DNA of 61,128 nucleotides from a virus. A program made the position numbers and the translations under genes. The first letter of the stretch is position 1, and the number at the start of each line of letters is the position of its first letter. This document shows, one piece after another, positions 39,633 through 49,639 of the stretch. The notes below the pieces were generated by a model. That model was not told the DNA's origin. It saw nothing but the letters and a program-made list of their open reading frames with translations, and did not search any database. Location: positions 1 through 61,128 of the IMG/VR virus record IMGVR_UViG_3300027896_000041. One strand, written 5' to 3'.

Positions 39633-42600
39633 AATTTTGCGTTTAACATCATTGAAGCTAAATAGACTTCTAGTGTTGATTTAGTTGCTCCGCTAGTAGA
39701 TTCTCTATACTTAGCTTCGCCCTTCTGAATGATATCGAATAAAATTTCATCTTTCAATTTCTTATTATCAGATAGCGGTCCTAATAATTCGCGTAGTAGA
39801 GTTTCGGCTCCATGCGCAGCTATTGCCCACGTATCAAATTCACCAAGTCTCTGTCCACCACCAGCAGATGCACCAGCTGTAGGCTGAGATGTACCAGTTG
39901 CATACTTGCCAATAGATCTAGCATTAATCTTATATTCTGCCTGCTGTTCCAGCTTCTTATAATAGAGATATCCTATTGCGACAGGATTTTTTGTCATCGT
40001 ATTATATTCAGGAAGTTTTAAATTATATGCTGATTTAAGTCCGGCCATTTTTAAAGTCTTAGATATCATTTCCTTACTAGGTACTTGGAATGGCGGAACT
40101 ATAATAGGAAGTATATACCCAGATGATTGAATCTTCTTGATATAATCAGAATATTGTTTATCTGATAGTGATGAAAATGATCGAACTATACTTCTTGATA
40201 ATGATTTATCTTTCGTTGCATCCATAGAGGTATAAATATTAGCAACCAATTTCATTGCTTTTTCAGTTTTAACTGGACCCATAGCAACTAATTGTTTGGC
40301 TAAAAACTTAGCAATTAAACCAGTATACATTTCATAAATCGTGCCAGGATTCATGCGGTTGATTACCGCAACAGGATTTAGAATAATGTCTATCGGTTCA
40401 CCCCACGGAGTAACAGGCATATTTTCAACTTTCTCAACTAAAGTAATAACACCTTTTCCACCATGACTATTAGCAAGCTTATCACCAACAATAGATACAT
40501 CGTACCGTTCTATTTTAAATACAACTCGTATACCAGAAAATGGTGTTTTAGAACCATGTTCATTTGTTAAGAATCTTTCTGGGAAAGGACCTTTCATCTC
40601 TTCCCATTTTCTTTTGAAGTTTTCAAATGCAGGTATTAGAACAGGGAATTTCTTAATAGATATATTTGGATAAACTTCTATTGCAATAATCTTGCCACCA
40701 GGTGATCTTTTAACCTGCTGACCTTCTATTAATTCTTCCTCTTCTATACCTAACAACTCTTCAACTTCTTTAGATGATCTAACGATTAAAACATCGCCTT
40801 TTTTAGTAAGGTCACCTTCTTTAGCAATTTGTTTGATGGTAGAGGTTGCTTTAATATCTATTGTTATTTCTTCATATGAAGTAGAAGTATATTTTTGACT
40901 TGCTACTCTATCAGAAATAATATAACCATCTTCAAATGCGTACCCTTTCCATCCCATTATAGCTGTTAAAAGATTACATCCAACTGAAATAACACCATCT
41001 TTAATATGTTTTCCTTCAGCAAGAATTTGACCAGCTTTTACCCTTTGACTATCTTTAACAACCGAAGTGAAATAATTTAAAGAACTCTTACCCTGAGCAG
41101 ATCTTAATATTTTAGTATCTAATGGAACTACATGGTTTTTACCCTTTGCATCTTTAACATACACTGCATTTCCACTCTGTCTAATAATCTCACCATCAAC
41201 AGGAGATTTCTTAACATAAGAATCAGTAAGCATTGAGGTCATTACTGTTTCAAATCCAGTTTGCACAAGTGGTTGTTCAGCACCTAATACAGGAATAGCT
41301 TGTTTTGTTTGAGATGCTTGCAACATAACTCGGCAACCATCATCAGAAGATACAAATGGAACACACGCTGAAGATGGACTTAGGCAAGATGACTTTATAT
41401 CTTTATCTTCAAATTTTCCAAATGAACCTCTAGAACTTCCCATAGCAGCATCGATTGTCAACTGATTAATTACACCGATAGTTCCATTTTCTGGAGTGTC
41501 CATCGGGTCGAAATTACCATAATAACTATCGTTAATATTTCTAGCGGATTTAATAACACTATGATCATCAGCTAAACCACCAGGACCAATAGGAGTAACT
41601 CTGGTTAAACTAGACAGCTCTTCATACGGATTAATATTTTCAAGAGATCTAATCATCTTACTACTATTAACGATATTACTAACTATCTGCTTAGTATCAC
41701 AATAATATTGAGCATCTTCGTCACCATGTTCTTTCTTCTGTCTATACTCATTATATGAACCAAGAATCAATTTCTGAATCTGATAATTGAATATTTCAGA
41801 GCTTCTGATTCTTTGTTTACTGATATCATTTCTATTGTATATAAGATTATTTGCTAGTCCCTTACAAATATAATAAATACAACCAGAAAATGTAGTTGGG
41901 AGCAATTTGGTTTTTAGAATCTGAACGGCAATAGGTTCCATAATATTATCTAATACAGTATCTATCTGGAATATACAATTTCTATTATCAGTCTGTTTAA
42001 TAAGGAGATTATGAATTGCTTCTTTTGAAGTTAAAGATGCTGTATCAAATATACCTTTCATCTCATATAATGAATTTATCAAAATCCTAGCTTCTGGAGT
42101 TGTGAAAGTAAATATCATAAATTTACCATCAGTCATCTCATATACTTTCAGATTTTTATCTTCTGGTTTTGCATCAACTATGCTAGTTTGAATTCCGAAC
42201 AACTTACATGTTTCATAAAAACCAATAGCATAAGACAATACCAAGAAGGTGGGTAATTCATATCCTGCTATATAGGTATTGAAATAAGATTTATGTTTTG
42301 TTAATTTATGGTGTGTCGCTACAGTAGAAAACATAGTTTCTAGTTTAGCTTCTGTTGGTTTAATAAAGAAAATTGGATCAATTATGATCTGAAAGATCAA
42401 ATATTTCTTTGATCCATTAATCATGAAGGTTCCATCATCTTGAATTTCTGGAAGATCTATAACTACTTCATGATTTTTCTTTTTCTCATCCTGCATAGTG
42501 ATAGAATATCTAACGGTCTTTGTTGGTTCAAGATCACCAGGATCTACAGCAAGAGATTCTTTCTTAAATTTAACAACCTTCAAAGGAAACGTCTTCTTGG

Positions 42601-43783
42601 TCTCTAGTAGTTTAAAAGATCTGAGTAGATCAGATTCAAAGGATTTTGTAAAGTCGACTTTCCTTTTACTTAAAATCTTACTAGGATTCTTATTCTCATT
42701 AACAGAATTCATACTAACTTTACTAAATACAGCATCTCTGGATTCATTTTTAAAAGTATCATCTTCAAGAATAGATTGTGATAATTCAGTCTTTATACTC
42801 TTTATAGTAGATGTATAATTTTCTGGTTTAATATTATCTGTGATATTATCAGATCTCTTTTTATCTCTAGTAATACTAAAAAGCGTTGATGCTATTGTTA
42901 ATTTATTAGCATCATCTGGATGAACTGCTGCCTGAGAAGTAATAGCAACTTGTTCATCTTCTGGCATCCTTTGAACATAAGATTTGATCGCCTTCTGCAT
43001 TTTTAAATTTACTATAGGTGCAATTTCCTGTCCCTGTCCTAACGATTCTTGATCATGATTACCCTGAACAGTATTCACAACATTCTTTGAAAAATCTGTT
43101 ATCTTTTCATCATCTTGAGTAGACTGATCAGTTAACATTATAGACTTCAAACTTTTAAATACGGTAAATAATCTAGAAGAGGATATACTGCCATCTGGTT
43201 TTGATAACAAAGTATACTTTACGGTCCCCTCTGATTGAATCCCCAGCATCACATAATCGAAAGGTATCCCTTCTTTAGAATTGAACATTGCATATAATGC
43301 AGTAGCCCGTCTGTTCCAAATAGAATCAGCTATGGGTTGATTTAAATCCACATAATAGAGCAAAACATTTTTTCTATTAGGATATTCTGCTTTAACAGAA
43401 TTTAGATATGAAAAAATTTTCGAAAGTATTATGGATCTTCTGTAATTCCCTTTTTTAAACTTAGCATCTAACAATTGAAGAAAAACAGAAACATCAATAA
43501 AAAGATTGGTGATAAATGATTTATTTATTCTTATCGGAGAAATCTTATTTGAATAAAATTGCGATAGTGTTTTTGGGTTGGGTACTATTCTGGGTAATAT
43601 AGAAGGAAGAACCGTTCCATAACGAACAAACCTTTTTGGTATCTGCATTTTTGGATACGCTAAAGAAAAAGATGTATTTTCAGGATAAAAAATAATGTTA
43701 TAAAATTCATCATTTAAATCTTTTGTAATAGCTAGACTATTAGTATAGAACGGGTACAATCGAAGTTTCTTCAAATCAATCAT
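39629..43783 (-). CDS. RNA polymerase beta subunit with a long N-terminal extension
   Basis: Catalytic-core motifs of bacterial beta are present: DDGTFMINGSKK (449-460), NPYEELSSLTR..GPGGL (718-737), FDPMDTPENGTIGVIN (758-773), QAIPVLGAEQPLVQTG (828-843), EDGYIISDRV (951-960), GDKLANSHGGKGV (1100-1112), DIILNP...RMN (1132-1145) and GGQRLGEFDTWA (1309-1320). The first 370 or so residues have no counterpart in bacterial beta; the region matches the separate protein at 43793-44569. The chain is one piece, unlike the split subunits of phiKZ-like phages. With beta-prime it forms the active site for RNA synthesis. Confidence 0.95.
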   Translation of the reverse strand: MIDLKKLRLYPFYTNSLAITKDLNDEFYNIIFYPENTSFSLAYPKMQIPKRFVRYGTVLPSILPRIVPNPKTLSQFYSNKISPIRINKSFITNLFIDVSVFLQLLDAKFKKGNYRRSIILSKIFSYLNSVKAEYPNRKNVLLYYVDLNQPIADSIWNRRATALYAMFNSKEGIPFDYVMLGIQSEGTVKYTLLSKPDGSISSSRLFTVFKSLKSIMLTDQSTQDDEKITDFSKNVVNTVQGNHDQESLGQGQEIAPIVNLKMQKAIKSYVQRMPEDEQVAITSQAAVHPDDANKLTIASTLFSITRDKKRSDNITDNIKPENYTSTIKSIKTELSQSILEDDTFKNESRDAVFSKVSMNSVNENKNPSKILSKRKVDFTKSFESDLLRSFKLLETKKTFPLKVVKFKKESLAVDPGDLEPTKTVRYSITMQDEKKKNHEVVIDLPEIQDDGTFMINGSKKYLIFQIIIDPIFFIKPTEAKLETMFSTVATHHKLTKHKSYFNTYIAGYELPTFLVLSYAIGFYETCKLFGIQTSIVDAKPEDKNLKVYEMTDGKFMIFTFTTPEARILINSLYEMKGIFDTASLTSKEAIHNLLIKQTDNRNCIFQIDTVLDNIMEPIAVQILKTKLLPTTFSGCIYYICKGLANNLIYNRNDISKQRIRSSEIFNYQIQKLILGSYNEYRQKKEHGDEDAQYYCDTKQIVSNIVNSSKMIRSLENINPYEELSSLTRVTPIGPGGLADDHSVIKSARNINDSYYGNFDPMDTPENGTIGVINQLTIDAAMGSSRGSFGKFEDKDIKSSCLSPSSACVPFVSSDDGCRVMLQASQTKQAIPVLGAEQPLVQTGFETVMTSMLTDSYVKKSPVDGEIIRQSGNAVYVKDAKGKNHVVPLDTKILRSAQGKSSLNYFTSVVKDSQRVKAGQILAEGKHIKDGVISVGCNLLTAIMGWKGYAFEDGYIISDRVASQKYTSTSYEEITIDIKATSTIKQIAKEGDLTKKGDVLIVRSSKEVEELLGIEEEELIEGQQVKRSPGGKIIAIEVYPNISIKKFPVLIPAFENFKRKWEEMKGPFPERFLTNEHGSKTPFSGIRVVFKIERYDVSIVGDKLANSHGGKGVITLVEKVENMPVTPWGEPIDIILNPVAVINRMNPGTIYEMYTGLIAKFLAKQLVAMGPVKTEKAMKLVANIYTSMDATKDKSLSRSIVRSFSSLSDKQYSDYIKKIQSSGYILPIIVPPFQVPSKEMISKTLKMAGLKSAYNLKLPEYNTMTKNPVAIGYLYYKKLEQQAEYKINARSIGKYATGTSQPTAGASAGGGQRLGEFDTWAIAAHGAETLLRELLGPLSDNKKLKDEILFDIIQKGEAKYRESTSGATKSTLEVYLASMMLNAKL

Positions 43784-43792
43784 AATAAATCC

Positions 43793-44569
43793 TTACGATG
43801 TAAGTACTTTGTTTTTTCTGTGTTTATCAATAAATCTCAGAATTGATGCTTTATCTTCTGATGGATCTACTGGTTCACCAGCAGAAATATTTAATTCTTC
43901 CTCTGGTTGCTTCTCAAGATCTTCTTCCTTTGAAGATAACTGTTTTAATATAGAAGTGATTTTAACTGGATCAAAGTGCTTTTGATCTTTGTTATATATA
44001 CTCATATATTTAATCAATCCATCTTTTTCAATTGCTAAAAGAACATTATCAAATGGAAATGCCCCTTCTCCTACCTTTGCAATCATAGCTAATACAACTG
44101 ATCTTCTCTGTATTAATTGCTCTGGTATATCTTTTGATACATCCGCATGATATATCAATATACTATTATATCCACCAAACTTTTTCGATTCTGTTAAATA
44201 GGTAATAATTTTAGATAATACTACTGGTCTACTATACACTGATTTTCCATATTGCTCATCTAATTTTGTGAAAAATAAACCAGTATCAATAAACGTATTT
44301 GAATTATCCGGTCTTGTGATTGGAATTAAACCGAGAGATTTCTTATAAGGCATAAGATCACTAGCTGTCACTATGATCCTAGGCATCACTGATGGAATAA
44401 TAGAAACTTTTTTAGCATACTGTCTTCTGATGTTTAATTTAGGATACGTTGATAAAAAATCACTATTCTCAGATACGAAAATTATGTTGTATGGTTTCGG
44501 TTCATTGTTCGGAATAGATATCTGATTAGTTGCATATGGAAACAACTTCATCTTCATTACATTTAACAT
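43793..44569 (-). CDS. Stand-alone paralogue of the beta N-terminal extension
   Basis: 258 residues. It aligns along nearly its whole length with residues 1-230 of the beta protein: LFPYATN/LYPFYTN, YNIIF, YPKLNI/YPKMQI, SVMPRI/SILPRI, NTFIDTGLFF/NLFIDVSVFL, LSKIITYL/LSKIFSYL, FDNVLLAI/FDYVMLGI. No polymerase motifs are present. It lies between beta-prime and beta, 9 nt before beta. It is probably a duplicated domain working as an extra polymerase subunit or regulator. Confidence 0.85.
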   Translation of the reverse strand: MLNVMKMKLFPYATNQISIPNNEPKPYNIIFVSENSDFLSTYPKLNIRRQYAKKVSIIPSVMPRIIVTASDLMPYKKSLGLIPITRPDNSNTFIDTGLFFTKLDEQYGKSVYSRPVVLSKIITYLTESKKFGGYNSILIYHADVSKDIPEQLIQRRSVVLAMIAKVGEGAFPFDNVLLAIEKDGLIKYMSIYNKDQKHFDPVKITSILKQLSSKEEDLEKQPEEELNISAGEPVDPSEDKASILRFIDKHRKNKVLTS

Positions 44570-44599
44570 AGCACACTCCCTTTAAATTTTGTTCTCAAT

Positions 44600-47500
44600 T
44601 TAGAAGTTTCCTGTGATAAGTTTCTCTAGTATTGTTTCATCTCCAGGTCTAGTATAAACTAATCCAGTGGTAATAGATTGTTTCGGATTTTCAAAAGCGA
44701 ATGATTGTAACCATGATTCCATTCCTGGTATAGATTTCAATGATTTAACTATCGGATCATAGTTCTTATTTAACCTAGCAGGATATGACGGATTCCCCTT
44801 ATCTCTCAATAGATTAGAAGCAAGAATTTCAAAGTGAATCATGTCAGCTCTCTTATTCAAATCAGTATAAATATCGTATAATTTCATACAGAAGTGATCA
44901 GCATTTCTCCAAGGTGTCTTACCAGAAAATGTAGCATTAATAATCTTAATCTTTTCCGAGAATACCTGTGGTGTTGGTAAGCAATCAAATACAACTGATC
45001 CCTTTTTGAATTTAATTGATATTATACCATTATGCTCTAGAAATACTTTATCTCTTAGATCTATAGCAATTTTATTATCAATAGTAGCATCAGCTGTAAA
45101 TGATAAATATTTAATTCTGAAGAAAGCATAATTTAAAGATAGTGTATCTTTTGTTTGCATTATATCTGCATGCGGATCTTCATACTCAGAAATATCTATT
45201 GTTATTTCACCATCGGTTTCAGCTACCAGTTTGGATTCTTTTTGAACGAAAGATTTTAATAGGTAATGTTTTTCTGCATCAGGAATAATTCTAGATAATT
45301 CATTTATAATATCTACCGTCTTAATACTAACAGAACCGCCAGTATGGAATGTTCTCATAATAGTCTGAGTCAAACACTCACCGCATATCTCACCAGCAAG
45401 TATCCCAACATATTTGGTTCTATTTCTTAATAACAAGTTACCATAGCATGTTAAACAAATATCTTTAGAAAGACAATAAAGCGGCGACCTAAGTGATACA
45501 ACCTTACCTATATACTTATTATCAAACGGAACTATTTTGCCGTCTGGATCAACTAAATATCTCCCCGATAATCTCTTAGCTATATCAGGAGTAACTTTCA
45601 CAGTGAGATATCTTTTAGTCTTACAATCTTTAACTCTTGGATCTGCTTCCACTCTCTGTAATGCAAATACTAATTGTCTGGATAAATATCCAGTATCAGA
45701 TGTATTAATAACTCTATCTATAATACCTTGTCTAGATCCATATCCACTCTGGAAGAAATCTTCACTATTAAATCCATCAGAGAATGAAGATGATAATACT
45801 CTAGGTCCAGAAGGTCCAGTAATTATACCTTTAGCTACAAGAATCTGAGACGCCTGTCCATATCCTTTTAAACCACCAGCTTTACCCATTAGACCTAAAT
45901 TAGTATTTTTGGTTTCTAAATATGTTCTTAAAGCTTTTTGAATCTTATTTAAAATAATCTGAGCCTTCTCTGGATTTGACTCTTTTTTTAATTCTTCTTT
46001 GAGTGCTAAAACATCAGCCGGTATATCCATCAAATCATCTAATGAGAGTGTTGGTGCCATGATAGTATAGTATTTCATACCCAGATTAATCATATCATTT
46101 ATGAAAGTAACATAAATCTGCTTATCAACATGTCCATATAACTTATATGCTTGCTCAGCTAAATTTGCTACATCGTCCTTTGATATTGGTTTATTAATAT
46201 TCATTTTCTTAGTAGGCATTATTTTATTAAAAATAACTCTTCCTACTGTAGTTACTTCACCATCATATCTAATAATATCAAGAGGATGAAGTGTTTGTAA
46301 TTCATCGTCTGATTTCATAACTTTAGGAGCATTCTTAAATGGTGAATCTTGTGTTAAAGCATAAATTCCGATTACCATATCTTTACTGAAATCATCTGAT
46401 AAAGCATTCATTGAATCCTTTGATTCAGATGAAATCATTTTATCTCTAGCTTCGTCGATAGCTTCTTTAGTTACAGGAACATAAATAGCCATTGCATCAC
46501 CATCAAAATCTGCATTGAATGCTGCACATTTAGCCACCGATAATTGAATCGTTTCTCCTTCCGTCATGACCGGTTTGAATCCTTGAACCGATTCACAATG
46601 CAGAGCAGGATCTCGTTTAGCTATTACTACTTTACCTATAATAGCTCTTGATACAGATGCTTTAATTACTTCTTCTAATTCCAGAGGAATCTTGTATCCA
46701 TTATGAATACTTGTTAATACAGATTTAAGAGCAGGAATTGAAAGTGTTGATACTGGATCCCACATTTTTAATAGTTCTGCTAATTTTTCTCTATTAACAT
46801 TTTTACTATTATATAGGTCATATAAAACAAATGGTTCATATAATTTAACCAGAGCTTTGAAAGGAATTCCTATCTCATCCACCTTTATTTTACCTGCACC
46901 GCCAGTAATTACAGCGCGTCCTGTAAAGTCCGCTCTTTTGCCCAAAATGCTCTGTCTGATCATACCTTCTTTTTTAGAAACTTTCGAAATTAAAAATTCA
47001 TATAGATCATCTACAAGTTCCTGCATTTTCTGAGATAATATATCATACATCGGACCACTAAAAACTGATAACGATTGTATCTGCAGCGACTGTCTCATTA
47101 TTTTGAAATAATAATCATTAACGGGTGGTGTTCTAAAACCACCATGTATTTCATCGACTTCTTGATCTCTAAATCCTGCAGGCATCACAATACATTTATC
47201 GATAAAAGCTAAACCCTTTTTATGATATGCTAGAGCCATATTCTTTAGATCTATTCGAAACTGATCCTCTTCTACTCGAGCTAGCATCTTTTCAAAATTT
47301 TTCATTACTGCATTCAAACTGTTTATTTCACCAGCTTTATCTTCTATTAAGAGACCAGTCTTATCCATTTTATAAGCTGCTTTTCTTGTGATGGCTAAAA
47401 TTATTTTCTTATTCAATCTCTCTATAGGTTTAACTAATGCAGGATGCAAAACTTTGCAATGCAAATCTATAAAAGAGAAATTTCGTTTTCTCTCAATTGA

Positions 47501-47635
47501 TTCTTTAGAACCAAAAATAATTTCTGAAAATAGACCGTCCGGGTGAAAAGCTGCTGATTTACCGACATTAAATTCAGTTGACGTAACGGGTTTCATGTTA
47601 GCAGTCACCCTATCAAGTTCCATTAAATAAATCAT
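44600..47635 (-). CDS. RNA polymerase beta-prime subunit
   Basis: NADFDGDAMA (374-383) holds the catalytic Mg-binding aspartates. GKRADFTGRAVI (232-243), the bridge-helix region around RVINTSDTGYLSRQLV (642-657) and the trigger loop TQTIMRTFHTGG (756-767) are conserved. A zinc site is formed by C671, C721, C727 and C730 (CLSKDICLTCYG). The N-terminal zinc finger of bacterial beta-prime is absent and the chain is 1011 residues, against about 1400 in E. coli. No alpha or omega gene is seen in the window. Confidence 0.95.
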   Translation of the reverse strand: MIYLMELDRVTANMKPVTSTEFNVGKSAAFHPDGLFSEIIFGSKESIERKRNFSFIDLHCKVLHPALVKPIERLNKKIILAITRKAAYKMDKTGLLIEDKAGEINSLNAVMKNFEKMLARVEEDQFRIDLKNMALAYHKKGLAFIDKCIVMPAGFRDQEVDEIHGGFRTPPVNDYYFKIMRQSLQIQSLSVFSGPMYDILSQKMQELVDDLYEFLISKVSKKEGMIRQSILGKRADFTGRAVITGGAGKIKVDEIGIPFKALVKLYEPFVLYDLYNSKNVNREKLAELLKMWDPVSTLSIPALKSVLTSIHNGYKIPLELEEVIKASVSRAIIGKVVIAKRDPALHCESVQGFKPVMTEGETIQLSVAKCAAFNADFDGDAMAIYVPVTKEAIDEARDKMISSESKDSMNALSDDFSKDMVIGIYALTQDSPFKNAPKVMKSDDELQTLHPLDIIRYDGEVTTVGRVIFNKIMPTKKMNINKPISKDDVANLAEQAYKLYGHVDKQIYVTFINDMINLGMKYYTIMAPTLSLDDLMDIPADVLALKEELKKESNPEKAQIILNKIQKALRTYLETKNTNLGLMGKAGGLKGYGQASQILVAKGIITGPSGPRVLSSSFSDGFNSEDFFQSGYGSRQGIIDRVINTSDTGYLSRQLVFALQRVEADPRVKDCKTKRYLTVKVTPDIAKRLSGRYLVDPDGKIVPFDNKYIGKVVSLRSPLYCLSKDICLTCYGNLLLRNRTKYVGILAGEICGECLTQTIMRTFHTGGSVSIKTVDIINELSRIIPDAEKHYLLKSFVQKESKLVAETDGEITIDISEYEDPHADIMQTKDTLSLNYAFFRIKYLSFTADATIDNKIAIDLRDKVFLEHNGIISIKFKKGSVVFDCLPTPQVFSEKIKIINATFSGKTPWRNADHFCMKLYDIYTDLNKRADMIHFEILASNLLRDKGNPSYPARLNKNYDPIVKSLKSIPGMESWLQSFAFENPKQSITTGLVYTRPGDETILEKLITGNF

Positions 47636-47642
47636 ATAACTC

Positions 47643-48017
47643 CTATGCCCCTTTCTGTGGATGCAATATCTGTTTTGCCGGCATCATAGATTGTCCTGCG
47701 GGTGTCTTTGTTTGTCTTTTCTTTAACTTGTTATTATAAGAAGATAATTTCATAACTTCTTTATTTCTTCTATCTAATAAATATGAAAGTTTTGTTTGTA
47801 CAGCGGGATTTGGCATTGCTGGATTTACTGATTTTTGCAGCTGGTGTATGGATATTGTTAGTTGCTGTATTTTACATCGGGAAGTACAAACAGATACTTG
47901 TTGCTGATAGTTCGGACCATTTTTAAACGATCTCCGGCATCTTTCAGAACACTGATCAAAATTATCTTGGGTATTTGCCACTGCCTCAAATACGCTAACT
48001 TCGTTTAATGTTTCCAT
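47643..48017 (-). CDS. Small Cys-rich protein with leader-like N terminus
   Basis: 124 residues, starting METLNEVSVFEAV, which resembles the V-x-E-A leader of the small proteins at 52721 and 2766. It contains CSERCRRSF and CTSRCKIQQL, two CxxxC pairs, and a basic Pro/Gln-rich end. It lies 7 nt upstream of beta-prime. If the leader targets virions, this protein may link polymerase expression or packaging to particles; inference only. Confidence 0.74.
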   Translation of the reverse strand: METLNEVSVFEAVANTQDNFDQCSERCRRSFKNGPNYQQQVSVCTSRCKIQQLTISIHQLQKSVNPAMPNPAVQTKLSYLLDRRNKEVMKLSSYNNKLKKRQTKTPAGQSMMPAKQILHPQKGA

Positions 48018-48135
48018 AATGATATTAATCCCTTTGTATTTTGTTCTATTTTATTAATCATGAATCAAAATATTTTCAATAGATCAGTTCTTGAATGGAT
48101 GAAACTACTATATATATAGCATAAAAGGAGATAGT
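48018..48135 (+). promoter_or_regulatory. Divergent intergenic promoter region
   Basis: 118 nt separate the leftward polymerase block from the rightward operon. The right part has TATATATATAGCATAAAAGGAG before the plus-strand ATG; the left part has AATAAAATAGAAC on the minus strand. No exact GAATAAATTA is present. Confidence 0.4.
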
Positions 48136-49557
48136 ATGATAAAATTTAAAGAAACAGGCAAGAGAAAATATAAGCTTTTTCAATTGGAAACAGTTGGTGA
48201 AGCAGCGCAAGAAACATTGATTTGCAATTTGGATCTAGTATTCTCCCCCATCTCGAATAAGTTTTTCAGGTTAACAGAATTTGTTGAAGATTGCAGTGAA
48301 AAATTAGGATCAGAATTTGATACATGGTTTATCGCCCTTATTACTGATTACAGAAAATCTAATTTTGATTATCAAGTAATCAAAAGAAATATTCCTATGC
48401 TAAAGGAAATGTGTAATAAGTATCTCGAAAAGATCAATATCAATTTTGAAGATTATATAAATAAATCGAAAGCTTCGAAGAACAGTATATTCTTTGATGC
48501 AACGGAAATTAAGAAAATTATACAGGTATCAAATTACCTGAAATTGTATTTCATTATCGCTCAAGATACTGAAATGAAATTGGTGAATAAGTTTCATAAA
48601 GAAGCTTATAATAAATTGATCGAAGATATCAATAACAATAATACAATCTATAAATTATTCAAAATCGTCAGTTCAAAGACGTATGAGTATAATTATACTG
48701 ACAAGTATATGTGGGATTACATTAAAACGATTTATTGTAAGACTACAGATATGCACGTCTTCTCAATTTTTAACTTTTTGATGAATAATATTTTGGTTAC
48801 ATGCAGTACGACACAGAATCCTATTCCGTATCTTATTAGTGTGATCGATGAATCAATTAAATGGATATTGAAGAATATCTATAAGGATGCGATTATATAT
48901 TCTGATACTATTAGTACTCAGGATGTATATACGATCCAGGGTAAAGATAATTTACAGAGTTATGCTCATAATGATACTGTAGGTAAGCTTCTGGTCATAA
49001 GTTATAACGAATTAGACAAATCAGGAATTGATAAGCTGGAAAGATTTAAAGTTACCCTGAGCGGTCTGAAAGAAATATCGTTATTCTCAAATTATATTAC
49101 GTATCCAGTATTGAGTAAGGTTCTAGATATTCCGTACAGGCATTTCTTAACCTTGTCAGTATCGAATTCGTATCTGCTAAATCTCTTAGTATTTAATCTG
49201 CTTCCAGATGAATTCAAGAAGAAGTATCCTATATTAACGAAGATGTTGTTATACTATAATAAGCAAAAACCTATTCTGAAGACGACATATAAAGTTAAGG
49301 CAATTGATGTATTCACGGAAACTTCGGGTACGTTCTTAAGTTTCAAAAATTACGATACGCCATATGATTTTTATAGCTCAGTATGCGGTAAGATTAGTCG
49401 GAATACATATTCATCATTTATTAACGAGCAAGAAATATTAAATTTCCCGTTGGCAAAATTGGAAGTTGACATTATTAAGTTCTATAATGATTACTTTGAT
49501 AATCGAATGGATCCTCTGTTTGATGAACTCAGAGTCAAAATAGATAAAATGTTGTAA
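48136..49557 (+). CDS. Unknown 473-residue protein divergent from RNA polymerase genes
   Basis: A long soluble, Lys/Asn/Tyr-rich alpha-helical protein with no recognised motif. AAAAGGAG precedes the ATG and a hairpin follows the stop, so it forms its own unit. Phages with multi-subunit polymerases can carry an extra subunit of about 450-520 residues; position and size make that conceivable here, but there is no sequence evidence. Confidence 0.8.
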   Translation: MIKFKETGKRKYKLFQLETVGEAAQETLICNLDLVFSPISNKFFRLTEFVEDCSEKLGSEFDTWFIALITDYRKSNFDYQVIKRNIPMLKEMCNKYLEKININFEDYINKSKASKNSIFFDATEIKKIIQVSNYLKLYFIIAQDTEMKLVNKFHKEAYNKLIEDINNNNTIYKLFKIVSSKTYEYNYTDKYMWDYIKTIYCKTTDMHVFSIFNFLMNNILVTCSTTQNPIPYLISVIDESIKWILKNIYKDAIIYSDTISTQDVYTIQGKDNLQSYAHNDTVGKLLVISYNELDKSGIDKLERFKVTLSGLKEISLFSNYITYPVLSKVLDIPYRHFLTLSVSNSYLLNLLVFNLLPDEFKKKYPILTKMLLYYNKQKPILKTTYKVKAIDVFTETSGTFLSFKNYDTPYDFYSSVCGKISRNTYSSFINEQEILNFPLAKLEVDIIKFYNDYFDNRMDPLFDELRVKIDKML

Positions 49558-49561
49558 AAGT

Positions 49562-49597
49562 AAGGTGGTGTAGGAGGTTAAACTTCTGCACCACCTT
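49562..49597 (+). terminator. Stem-loop terminator
   Basis: A 15-bp stem AAGGTGGTGTAGGAG/CTTCTGCACCACCTT with two G-U pairs and a 6-nt loop. The U tract after it is short (TCTC), so termination may be partial. Confidence 0.7.
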
Positions 49598-49639
49598 TCT
49601 CACATCATGAAAAAATTAAAAGGAGTTTGCTTTCAAATT

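Noticed and set aside
39812-42818. Plus-strand frames inside the beta gene
   Set aside because: They are mirror frames of a well-conserved polymerase gene, with no start signals.
45537-45848. Plus-strand frame inside beta-prime
   Set aside because: It lies in conserved polymerase coding sequence and has no supporting signal.
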